Assembly: GCA_964586675.1 (NCBI GenBank)
Contig: CAZPHQ010000002.1
Coordinates: 1-64,000, forward strand
Length of the DNA stretch: 64,000 nt
Reading direction: 5' to 3'
DNA from: JADLGH01 sp964586675
GTDB taxonomy: Bacteria > Desulfobacterota_D > UBA1144 > Nemesobacterales > UBA2774
Position numbers and translations under genes: made by a program. The notes under the pieces were generated by a model. That model worked only from the letters and a program-made list of their open reading frames with translations. It did not search any database and was not told the DNA's origin. Every line of letters starts with the position of its first letter. Within the stretch, counting starts at the first letter, position 1. Of this stretch, positions 46,735 to 53,957 are shown piece after piece.

Positions 46735-47226
46735 TCACGGCGAAAGCCTCCCGTGTAGCGGCAAGGAGACTCCGAGCAGCTCGAAGACCGGAATCTGCCG
46801 CACCGGCACGGGGTACGTGAGAATCCGGGGACTGAGCTCTTTGACCTTGGCGTACACCGAGTCGCGCTCGTCGCCGGACAACTCGCGTGCTACTGCGTCA
46901 TAAGACTCTGTGCCGATCTCGACATGGACGTTCGGGTTCGCGCGCACGTTGTGCACCCATGCAGGGTTGGCTTCGGCACCACCGCGTGTGCCCACGAAGA
47001 TGACGCGGCCGTCAACCTGGAAGTACTCCAGCGGCGTCAGCCGCGGTTGCCCGGACTTGGCGCCCGTCATCGTCAACAGCATGACGGCAGAGCCCTCGAA
47101 TGGGCCCCCGACAACTCCGCCGTTCGCCCGGAACTCCTCGATGACGGACGAGTTGAACCTCGCCAACACGCCGGGATCAGCCTCTACCTCGGCGAGCTTG
47201 TGGATAGGGGGGACTTTGGATTTCAT
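46735..47226 (-). CDS. deazaflavin (F420)-dependent nitroreductase-family protein
   Basis: A 163-residue protein resembling the DDN/nitroreductase family of split beta-barrel, F420-binding oxidoreductases common in actinobacteria. Typical elements are MLLTMTGAKSGQPRLTPLEY (about residues 49-68), VIFVGTRGGAEANPAWVHN (about 75-93) and PNVHVEIGTE. After RQIPVFELL the C-terminus is unlike the usual family tail and may be altered. Codon use is more GC-rich at third positions than in the neighbours, as expected for an actinobacterial origin. It is the only complete-looking cargo gene in the element. Whether this organism makes F420 cannot be seen here. Confidence 0.72.
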   Translation of the reverse strand: MKSKVPPIHKLAEVEADPGVLARFNSSVIEEFRANGGVVGGPFEGSAVMLLTMTGAKSGQPRLTPLEYFQVDGRVIFVGTRGGAEANPAWVHNVRANPNVHVEIGTESYDAVARELSGDERDSVYAKVKELSPRILTYPVPVRQIPVFELLGVSLPLHGRLSP

Positions 47227-47313
47227 CTAAGTACTCAATGATGCGATTCTTGGATCCGCTGATGCACAACTATCTCGCTGGGGTTGACAGTCACTCGTCT
47301 GTCTAACTCTTAA

Positions 47314-47357
47314 TTATACGAACTAAGGTTCGTATAAACACCCCAATATGGGGTGTT
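47314..47357. repeat. two adjacent perfect inverted repeats inside the element
   Basis: TTATACGAAC (47314-47323) pairs with GTTCGTATAA (47328-47337) across a TAAG spacer. Directly next to it AACACCCCA (47337-47345) pairs with TGGGGTGTT (47349-47357) across ATA. They lie between the cargo gene and the recombinase remnant, where element control or recombination sites are often found. Confidence 0.6.
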
Positions 47358-47438
47358 ATGCGAAGAAGTTTATCACTTACTCTTTTGTTCGGGAATATAA
47401 TTAAAACGTCTTCCAAAGTCAATAGTTATGAGATAATA

Positions 47439-48117
47439 ATGGAACAACGTCCCAAGAAAGTTACTCGATCGGGTTCGTGAGACCATAAGACGCAAGCATT
47501 ACTCGAAATGCGCCGACAGAGTTATGCAGGTCAGGTCAGACCATGGTATATCAAAATCGGATTATCAGCGAGTCATGGCTATAGGTTGCCTTCACGGATC
47601 GGGATAACTGCTTCAACTTTTCAAATATGGAGGCAATAATTGTACGAACGTAGGATACCTAGCCTTTCGGTGGAAAAAGTTCTTTGGGCGCAACCCAGTG
47701 TCCCAATCTGGACTTTTGGAAGTACATAACCAAGTTGAGAGGATACTAACCCCCGAAGAGGAAGAAAGACTTTAGCTTGCAGTCCGCTACACTTGAAACC
47801 TACTATAATCAATGCGCTTACACTGGATTGCGAAAGGGAGAAACCCTGGGTCTAAGATGGGAAGACGTCGACCTTGAGAACAATCTGATTACCGTTAGAC
47901 AGGAGGTCTCCAAAAAAAGTAGAAAGATGAGAAGGATTCCTATAAATGCCACTTTAAGAAAGGTCTTCTTGGAACAACGGTTACAAAGTAATAGGTTCTA
48001 TTTACGTATTTTTGAATTCCGAAGGTAATCACTACAAAAGACATGAGATACTCTCACCCGGAAGATTCTCTAAAAGACGCAGTAGAAAAATTAGCGAATT
48101 TTACCATAAACCGTAGC
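47439..48117 (+). pseudogene. broken tyrosine recombinase (integrase)
   Basis: Pieces of a tyrosine recombinase are spread over three frames. MEQRPKK at 47439 continues, after a one-base shift at 47460, as LLDRVRETIRRKHYSK, which resembles the N-terminal core-binding domain of integron-type integrases. VERILTPEEEERL ends at a TAG (47773-47775). Another frame gives YTGLRKGETLGLRWEDVDLE with the box I catalytic Arg and then KSRKMRRIPINATLRK. Near 48010 NSEGNHYKR, and from 48043 MRYSHPEDSLKDAVEKLA, match the region with the nucleophilic Tyr. The box II HxxR segment is missing, so the enzyme is inactive. The N-terminal and core parts may come from two genes. Confidence 0.78.
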
Positions 48118-48178
48118 AATTTCCGTAGCAATAAAGAATATGGAACAAGGATGATATATTGTAATTCACTGAAATTAC

Positions 48179-48256
48179 TGGTCGGGGTGGCCGGACTTGA
48201 ACCGGCGGCCTCTGCGTCCCGAACGCAACGCTCTAGCCAATCTGAGCTACACCCCG
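48179..48256 (-). tRNA. tRNA-Pro (anticodon CGG)
   Basis: A complete cloverleaf on the minus strand. The acceptor CGGGGTG pairs with CACCCCG, followed by discriminator A and an encoded CCA. The D-arm is GCTC...GAGC. The anticodon stem TTGCG/CGCAG encloses the loop TTCGGGA, giving anticodon CGG. The T-arm is GCCGG-TTCAAGT-CCGGC. Its 3' 28 bases are duplicated at the left end of the integrated element. The mature gene is intact, so the insertion did not destroy it. Confidence 0.95.
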
Positions 48257-48268
48257 ACGAGGCTAATA

Positions 48269-48296
48269 AATTTACAATATTCCGTATGGTATTCAA
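48269..48296 (-). promoter_or_regulatory. candidate promoter of tRNA-Pro
   Basis: On the minus strand TTGAAT (complement of 48291-48296) and TAAATT (complement of 48269-48274) are 16 bases apart, about a dozen bases ahead of the tRNA 5' end. It lies outside the inserted element. Confidence 0.4.
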
Positions 48297-48365
48297 GTAA
48301 TCGAGAGCAAAAAATGAACGCCGGGTTAATATTCGCTGGGAGAACGGCTTTATTAGCCGGCCGCA

Positions 48366-48394
48366 CTGAATAACTAAGGTTTTTCGAATATAAT
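48366..48394 (+). promoter_or_regulatory. candidate promoter of the aldo/keto reductase gene
   Basis: CTGAAT (48366-48371) and a consensus TATAAT (48389-48394) are separated by 17 bases. The start would be close to 48400, leaving about 15 bases before the ATG, with CAGGAA as ribosome-binding site. Confidence 0.45.
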
Positions 48395-48415
48395 TCTCAC
48401 AGGAATATCGAATCC

Positions 48416-49213
48416 ATGGAGTTCAAAAAGCTTGGCGCGACAGAAATCATAGTACCGGAGATCGGCCTCGGAACATGGAGGTACAGGGGCGGGATAGAGC
48501 CTCTCCGCGCGGGCATCGAGCTTGGCGCTTATCTCATCGACACAGCCGAAGGCTACGGCACCGAGGAGATCGTAGGCGAAGCGGTAAGCGGCATAAGGGA
48601 GAGCGTATTCATAGCCACCAAGGTTTCCGGAAGAGACCTCGGATTCGACCGCGTTTTACGCGCGGCCGAGGGAAGCCTCAAACGTCTGCGGACGGATTTT
48701 ATAGACCTCTACCAGATACACTGGCCGAACAGCCGCTACCCGATGAAGGAAACCATGCGCGCAATGGAAGCCCTCGTCGACAGGGGCATGGTGCGGTATA
48801 TAGGCGTGAGCAATTTCGACGTCGACGAAATGGAGGAAGCGGTTTCGGCGCTCAGGAATCACCCGCTCGTGTCGAACCAGGTCATACACAATCTGAACAC
48901 GAGGGGAATCGAAGAAGACGTCATCCCTTACTGTGTGAGGCACAATATCACTGTCATGGCTTACACGCCGCTCGACGACGGTGATCTCGCCGGAAGCCCG
49001 AGGACGCAGTCCGGCAAAATGTCGGTGCTCGAAGAGATAGCCGGGGAAACCGGGAAGACAATGGCACAGGTCGCGCTCAACTGGTGCACGTCCGGCGCGA
49101 GCGTGATAGCGATCCCGAAATCTGACACTATCGGCAGAACAGTCGAAAACTGCGGCGCCTCCGGCTGGCGGCTTACTCGCAAGCAGAAGGAGCGGCTCGA
49201 CTCCGCTTTCTAA
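48416..49213 (+). CDS. aldo/keto reductase
   Basis: A 265-residue (beta/alpha)8 NADPH-dependent oxidoreductase. The catalytic tetrad is visible as Asp and Tyr in LIDTAEGYG (about residues 40-48), Lys in FIATKVSG (about 68), and His in DLYQIHWPNS (about 101). The cofactor-binding C-terminal part reads VIAIPKSDTIGRTVENCGA. It is slightly shorter than the typical 280-320 residues, as in the prokaryotic subgroup close to 2,5-diketogluconate reductases. Substrates are probably small aldehydes or ketones, not determinable from sequence. It is followed by pepF on the same strand after 97 bases. Confidence 0.92.
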   Translation: MEFKKLGATEIIVPEIGLGTWRYRGGIEPLRAGIELGAYLIDTAEGYGTEEIVGEAVSGIRESVFIATKVSGRDLGFDRVLRAAEGSLKRLRTDFIDLYQIHWPNSRYPMKETMRAMEALVDRGMVRYIGVSNFDVDEMEEAVSALRNHPLVSNQVIHNLNTRGIEEDVIPYCVRHNITVMAYTPLDDGDLAGSPRTQSGKMSVLEEIAGETGKTMAQVALNWCTSGASVIAIPKSDTIGRTVENCGASGWRLTRKQKERLDSAF

Positions 49214-49310
49214 AAGACGAACCGGAAAGCGAAGGCGCACAACCCCCGAACGCATTTTTCGTATATTATATTTCACATCTTATAACCCGAACGACAAAAC
49301 CGGAGGCGAA

Positions 49311-51128
49311 ATGTCCGCGAATCAATCTACAGCAAAAATGAACTGGGACCTAGTAAGCTATTTCCCCGAATACGGCGGCCCGGAGATGAAGGAGTTCAAG
49401 AAAAAGCTCAAGGCCGACATAGCCGCCGCGCGGAAAAAGGCCGCGGAGCTCCCCGCCCTCGACGAAAGCAACCTGGCCGAGTGGGAAGGGATATTCCTCG
49501 AAACAGAGGACATCACGAGCCGCTACAGCCACATCGATTCCTATATCGGATGCCTCGCGTCGGCGGACGGGCTGAACGAAGACTTCGTCCGCGAGGAGGG
49601 AGAGATGTCCGCGGTTTACGCCGAGCTCTCGAAGCTCAAGGTCGAGCTTATACGGGCGCTCAAGAACGTCCCGGAAGAGCTCTTCCTCAGATTCGCCGGG
49701 CGCGAAAATCTCTCTGGCGCCGCATATTACATCGGGAGGCTGAAGATACTCTCCGAAAGGAGCATGAGCCCCGACAAAGAGATGCTCGCTTCCGACCTCG
49801 GCGTCGACGGCATAAGCGCCTGGGGGCGGCTCTACGACACCGTTTCGAGCAGGCTTGAGTTCGAGATGAAATACCCCGACGGAACGGTGAAAACGCTCCC
49901 CATATCCCAGAGAAGGTCCCTCATGGAGAAGCCCGAGAGGGCCGTCCGAAAGGCCGCCTTCGAGGGCGGGAACAGGGCATGGAAGACGATAGAGGACACG
50001 GCGGCCGCCGCTCTCAACGCTATCTCCGGAACGAGGCTCACGCTCAACAACTATCGCGGCGTCGAGCATTTTCTCGATGTCGCGCTCTACCAGTCCGGCA
50101 TAAGCAGGAAGACACTCGACGCCATGTTCGAGGCTATCTACGACGAAATAGAGCTCCCGAGGGAGATACTCCGCCACAAGGCGCACTCGATGGGGAGGAA
50201 AGGGATCGCCTGGTACGACCTCGGCGCGCCGCTCGACATAGACTCCGGTCAGAAGCTCAGCTGGCCCGACGCGCAGAAGCTCGTCGAAAGCTCGTTCGCG
50301 GCCTCTTACCCCGCGCTCGGAAAGTACGTCCGCTCGGCCTTCGACAAGAGGTGGATAGACTGGGAGCCGAGGGAGGGCAAGAGGCCGGGCGGCTTCTGCA
50401 CGGGATCGCTCCTGACGAAAGAATCCCGCATCTTCATGACCTATAACGAGACCCTCGGCGACGTTCTCACGCTTGCGCACGAGGCCGGGCACGCGTTCCA
50501 CAGCCACGTTATGAGCGATATAAGGCCCTACTCCCACAACTACCCCATGACGCTCGCCGAATCCGCCTCGACGTTCGGCGAGATGATACTCACGGAGGGC
50601 ATACTGCGGGAGCCCTCTATAGGAGACGCCGAAAAGGCGCTCATGCTCGATACCGAGATCAATCACGGCGCAATATATCTCATGGACATCCCCGTCCGCT
50701 ATGAATTCGAAAAGGCGTTTTACGAAGAGAGGAAGGACGGCGAGGTGAGCGTCAGCCGGCTGAAGGAACTCATGGCCGAGACCCAGCGCCGCGTCTTCGG
50801 CGAGGTGCTCGAAGAAGGCGGCGAAGACCCTTACTTCTGGGCGTCGAAGCTCCACTTCTACATCACTGGCGTCACCTTCTATAACTTCCCCTACACCTTC
50901 GGCTATCTCCTTAGCCGCGGGCTTTTTTCGCTCTTCCAAAAGGAAGGGGCGGAGTTCCTCCCGAAGTACGAGACCTTCCTTCGCCTCTCGGGTTCGGATA
51001 CGGCGGAGAACGTCGCCAGGAGAAGCATCGGCATGGACCTCGAAATCCCCGGGTTCTGGAAAGAGTCCATCCGCTCCCTGAAGGAGCCATTCGAGAAGTT
51101 AAAGGAGCTGGCCAAAGGCCTCGGATAA
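49311..51128 (+). CDS. pepF: M3 family oligoendopeptidase F-like
   Basis: A 605-residue zinc metallopeptidase of family M3, of the length typical for PepF. The catalytic motif HEAGH is in TLAHEAGHAFHSH (about residues 386-398), followed by the third-ligand region ESASTFGEMILTE (about 421-433). The N-terminal helical part is the oligopeptidase F domain. No signal peptide is seen, so it is cytoplasmic. It would cleave short peptides of about 7-17 residues in peptide turnover. It ends 91 bases before the convergent end of the oxidase operon. The long antisense frame inside it is a shadow. Confidence 0.95.
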   Translation: MSANQSTAKMNWDLVSYFPEYGGPEMKEFKKKLKADIAAARKKAAELPALDESNLAEWEGIFLETEDITSRYSHIDSYIGCLASADGLNEDFVREEGEMSAVYAELSKLKVELIRALKNVPEELFLRFAGRENLSGAAYYIGRLKILSERSMSPDKEMLASDLGVDGISAWGRLYDTVSSRLEFEMKYPDGTVKTLPISQRRSLMEKPERAVRKAAFEGGNRAWKTIEDTAAAALNAISGTRLTLNNYRGVEHFLDVALYQSGISRKTLDAMFEAIYDEIELPREILRHKAHSMGRKGIAWYDLGAPLDIDSGQKLSWPDAQKLVESSFAASYPALGKYVRSAFDKRWIDWEPREGKRPGGFCTGSLLTKESRIFMTYNETLGDVLTLAHEAGHAFHSHVMSDIRPYSHNYPMTLAESASTFGEMILTEGILREPSIGDAEKALMLDTEINHGAIYLMDIPVRYEFEKAFYEERKDGEVSVSRLKELMAETQRRVFGEVLEEGGEDPYFWASKLHFYITGVTFYNFPYTFGYLLSRGLFSLFQKEGAEFLPKYETFLRLSGSDTAENVARRSIGMDLEIPGFWKESIRSLKEPFEKLKELAKGLG

Positions 51129-51219
51129 ATATCCTGGAATTGTTACACGGGAGTAATGGTTACGGAGACCCGGGCAGAGTGCACGAATCCATCTGCTCGC
51201 CCGCTCTCCCTCGCTAAGG

Positions 51220-52131
51220 TCAGCCGAGGACGATCGCGTTCGGCGAGTTGAATCCCACGTCGAGTATCAGAGCCGCCATTATGATCAGCATGTAAAGAAT
51301 GGACGCCCCGAACGCCTTCCCGTAGCCTGTGTTGTTGAGCGCGCTCTTTATTATGACGTATTCGAAATAGAGCCCGGATATAATAGCGAATATCGCGTAG
51401 TATATGGAACAATATCCGAGAAACCAGAGCGAAAGCGTTAACGGGAAGAGGGAGATGGAATAAAGGACGATCATGACGTTCGTGTATTTCGTCCCGAGCG
51501 CGACAGGCATTACAGGAATACCCGCCTTTTTATAATCGATCTTGTATTTCTGAGCGAGCGCCCAGAAATGCGGCGGCTGCCAGAGCATCATGAACGTGAA
51601 CAGTATGATGGCGTCCGCCCCGAGAGCGGGATTTACGGCGGCGTATCCTATGAGGACAGGCAGTGCTCCGGGAAGCCCTCCGAGGATAGTCCCGTAAGGC
51701 GAGCTCCGCTTCAGGTAAAGGGTGTAAAGAAGCGCGTAGCTGAGTATGGCGGCTATGGTAAGGGCCGCGTTTACCACGTTCAGATAATAGAACGAAACGA
51801 ACAGGGAGACGGCTATGAACACGAAGGCGATGGCGATGGCCGCTTTTTCGCCTATCACGGCGAGGGCGTCCACGCGCTTGTTGAGCCTGCTCATGAGCAC
51901 GTCGATACGGCTGTCGAGAACGTTGTTGATTATCGCCGCGCCGGCCGCGCTCAGTAGCAGCGACAGCAGCGCTTCCGCCGTGAGAGGAAGAGAGGGAAAG
52001 CCCCTCGACGCAAGGACCATTCCGGCGAACCCCGTAAATGCGACGCTCAGGATTATTCCGGGCTTCGTAAGGAGAACAGTCGAAACGACAATATTCGAAG
52101 GCCCTCTGTCTATTTGTTCCATGGTATTCAT
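51220..52131 (-). CDS. ctaB: protohaem IX farnesyltransferase (haem O synthase)
   Basis: A 303-residue UbiA-type prenyltransferase with about eight or nine transmembrane helices. The Asp-rich motif NNVLDSRIDVLMSRLNKR (about residues 69-86) binds the prenyl diphosphate. It adds a farnesyl chain to haem B giving haem O, the precursor of haem A for the oxidase. It is the last gene of the cta operon, ten bases after ctaA on the same strand. Both haem A-making enzymes thus accompany the structural subunits. Confidence 0.95.
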   Translation of the reverse strand: MNTMEQIDRGPSNIVVSTVLLTKPGIILSVAFTGFAGMVLASRGFPSLPLTAEALLSLLLSAAGAAIINNVLDSRIDVLMSRLNKRVDALAVIGEKAAIAIAFVFIAVSLFVSFYYLNVVNAALTIAAILSYALLYTLYLKRSSPYGTILGGLPGALPVLIGYAAVNPALGADAIILFTFMMLWQPPHFWALAQKYKIDYKKAGIPVMPVALGTKYTNVMIVLYSISLFPLTLSLWFLGYCSIYYAIFAIISGLYFEYVIIKSALNNTGYGKAFGASILYMLIIMAALILDVGFNSPNAIVLG

Positions 52132-52141
52132 GTTTAGCCCC

Positions 52142-53008
52142 CTATCCGCCGGCCGAGTGAATCCTTTTCATCCCCAGGAACCATGTATACAGCAATAACG
52201 ATAGTATAAGCAGCGCGACTGACAAATGAAGGGCCGCCATGGAAAAATGAAGCTTCGTGTGCACGATCCCGACGCCAAGTATGATCTGGATTATTATAAG
52301 CCCGAGCGTAATGCCTAACGCCGCGCGGTAGCGCCGGAGGCCCTCGACGAGCCAGCTCGATACGAAAAAGCCGAGCACGATGAGCGTTATGGCATACGCG
52401 GCCAGTCTGTGTACGAAGTGATTAAACACCATCCCGGAAAGCGCTGGAGGTATCCAGTACCCGAGACACTTGGGAAAGTCCGGGCATGCGAGGCCCGAAT
52501 CCGAATGCCTCACATAGGCCCCGAGCACGGCCTGAAAGAAAATAAGAAGCGCGAGAAAGAAGAAAATACCGTTATATCCGCCGAGATCGAATACGGGCTT
52601 CACGCTCACGCCGTCGAAGAATACTATATAAAGAGTCAGCGAGAAGATTATAATCGCGTTCGCGAAGTGAAATGTCGTGATGTCGACGGGTATCTCCAGG
52701 AGGACCACTATGCCGCCGAGGACTATCTGGAAAGCGAGGAGACATACTATCAAAACGGGGATCAGCTTCACCCAGCCCTTGTAGCTCCTGAATCTCTTGT
52801 ACGAGAGATAAACGAGGAAAATGGATGTTACGCCCCCGATGACCCTGTGGGTGAACTCCATGTAGATATCCCATCTGTAGGGGGGCACCACGCTCCCGTG
52901 GCAGAGAGGCCAGTCCGGGCATCCAAGCCCCGCCCCGACCCCGGACACCAGATTGCCCCATATTAAAAGCAGGAAAAGAAAGAAAAGAGTAATTTTACCA
53001 ATCATCAA
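52142..53008 (-). CDS. ctaA: haem A synthase
   Basis: A 288-residue CtaA/COX15 protein with eight transmembrane helices in two similar halves. The paired His segments are FTHRVIGG and FVHRLAAY, with further His in TTFHFANA and MAALHLSVAL. Two Cys pairs lie in extracytoplasmic loops (GLGCPDWPLCHG and GLACPDFPKCLG), as in Bacillus-type CtaA. It oxidises the methyl group of haem O to form haem A. It is nine bases after ctaF and ten before ctaB. Confidence 0.95.
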   Translation of the reverse strand: MMIGKITLFFLFLLLIWGNLVSGVGAGLGCPDWPLCHGSVVPPYRWDIYMEFTHRVIGGVTSIFLVYLSYKRFRSYKGWVKLIPVLIVCLLAFQIVLGGIVVLLEIPVDITTFHFANAIIIFSLTLYIVFFDGVSVKPVFDLGGYNGIFFFLALLIFFQAVLGAYVRHSDSGLACPDFPKCLGYWIPPALSGMVFNHFVHRLAAYAITLIVLGFFVSSWLVEGLRRYRAALGITLGLIIIQIILGVGIVHTKLHFSMAALHLSVALLILSLLLYTWFLGMKRIHSAGG

Positions 53009-53017
53009 TCTATTTCG

Positions 53018-53344
53018 TCAGGGCACTACGACCCTGGTAAACGTATCCACGAACGTCATCGTGATAAGAAGGAAGAGAAGACCGAGAGGGAATAGCGCGA
53101 ATACCCACGTTATCGAATCCTCGAACTTCAGGTGCATGAAGAAAAGTGCCACGGCCGCCGCCTTGATCGAAGCGACGCCCATCGCTATCACGATGTTGAG
53201 CGCGCCGAAATCGACGTACGACACGTAAACCGTGATGACCGTCAGCACCATGAGGACAGCCCAGACGATGAAGTACGTTTTGTAGCTCGTTATGTGCTCG
53301 TGTTTTTCGGACTGCGAATGCGATGCCATCTTTTTATCCTCCAT
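53018..53344 (-). CDS. ctaF: cytochrome c oxidase subunit IV
   Basis: A 108-residue membrane protein with three hydrophobic helices (VWAVLMVLTVITVYVSYV; NIVIAMGVASIKAAAVALFF; FPLGLLFLLITMTFVD). The His-containing segment FFMHLKFED is typical of prokaryotic COX4 (CyoD/CtaF). It supports assembly or stability of the oxidase. It directly abuts the ctaE stop (no gap) and precedes ctaA. Confidence 0.9.
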   Translation of the reverse strand: MEDKKMASHSQSEKHEHITSYKTYFIVWAVLMVLTVITVYVSYVDFGALNIVIAMGVASIKAAAVALFFMHLKFEDSITWVFALFPLGLLFLLITMTFVDTFTRVVVP

Positions 53345-53950
53345 TTATCCTACCAGATAAAGTAACGGGAACAGATAAATCCATATGAGGTCGACGAGGT
53401 GCCAGTAAAGCCCGCCGAGCTCTATGGGGGTGTTATACTTCGCGTTGAACTTTCCCTTGAGGGTAAGCACGTATATGACTCCCAGTATCCCGAGCCCTAC
53501 GAATACGTGGATCATGTGAAGCCCGGTCATGAGGAAGTAGAGCGAGAAAAAGATGCTCGTGTCCGGGTAGATATGGTGCTCGAACTTCGCGCTGTACTCG
53601 AAATACTTCACGACGCCGAAGATTATGCCGCATACGATAGTTATTAAAATTAATGTCGCCGCTGTCTTTTGTTTCCCCCGCTTTATAGCGGAAACGCCCA
53701 TAGCCATCGTCAAGCTGCTGAAGATAAGGACGCAGGTGTTGATAGCGCCCATAGTCCTGTTCAGCTCGAGATGCTGCTCGAAGAACATTTCGGGATACCT
53801 CGCGTGGAATATCGCGTAGGCCGCGAAAAGCCCTCCGAAAAGCAGTATTTCAGTGCCCAGGAAGAGCCACATGCCCAGCTTCGAGGAGCTGTACTCCGTT
53901 GCCGGATCCAATTGGTGACCGTGTGATTGTTCTGCGCCAGCTTCTGCCAT
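53345..53950 (-). CDS. ctaE: cytochrome c oxidase subunit III
   Basis: A 201-residue five-helix subunit III, the short bacterial form. Typical segments are LGMWLFLGTEILLFGGLFAAY (about residues 26-46, in two parts) and MTGLHMIHVFVGLG (about residues 141-154). The C-terminal GGLYWHLVDLIWIYLFPLLYL is the family hallmark. It stabilises the catalytic subunit and its proton-uptake region. It starts seven bases after ctaD in the oxidase operon. Confidence 0.95.
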   Translation of the reverse strand: MAEAGAEQSHGHQLDPATEYSSSKLGMWLFLGTEILLFGGLFAAYAIFHARYPEMFFEQHLELNRTMGAINTCVLIFSSLTMAMGVSAIKRGKQKTAATLILITIVCGIIFGVVKYFEYSAKFEHHIYPDTSIFFSLYFLMTGLHMIHVFVGLGILGVIYVLTLKGKFNAKYNTPIELGGLYWHLVDLIWIYLFPLLYLVG

Positions 53951-53957
53951 TTTTTGG

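Larger units (their letters stand above)
46475..48206. mobile_element. decayed integrative element in tRNA-Pro
   Basis: A 29-bp perfect direct repeat bounds this segment: one copy at 46475-46503, the other at 48178-48206, where it forms the 3' end of an intact tRNA-Pro gene. This is the standard footprint of a tyrosine-recombinase element that inserted into the tRNA 3' end and rebuilt it. Inside, about 1.7 kb, are a nitroreductase-family gene in GC-rich DNA and a broken recombinase in AT-rich DNA next to the tRNA, the usual position of the integrase. No replication, conjugation or phage structural genes remain. I infer a remnant of a larger island that shrank by deletion. Confidence 0.8.

Noticed and set aside
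48043..48300. An 85-residue plus-strand protein running through the tRNA
   Set aside because: Its first 20 residues are the recombinase C-terminal remnant and the rest is tRNA-Pro read antisense, so it is not a real gene.
49350..50939. A long minus-strand open frame antisense to the M3 peptidase (529 residues)
   Set aside because: It mirrors the GC-rich codon pattern of pepF and has no recognisable domain.
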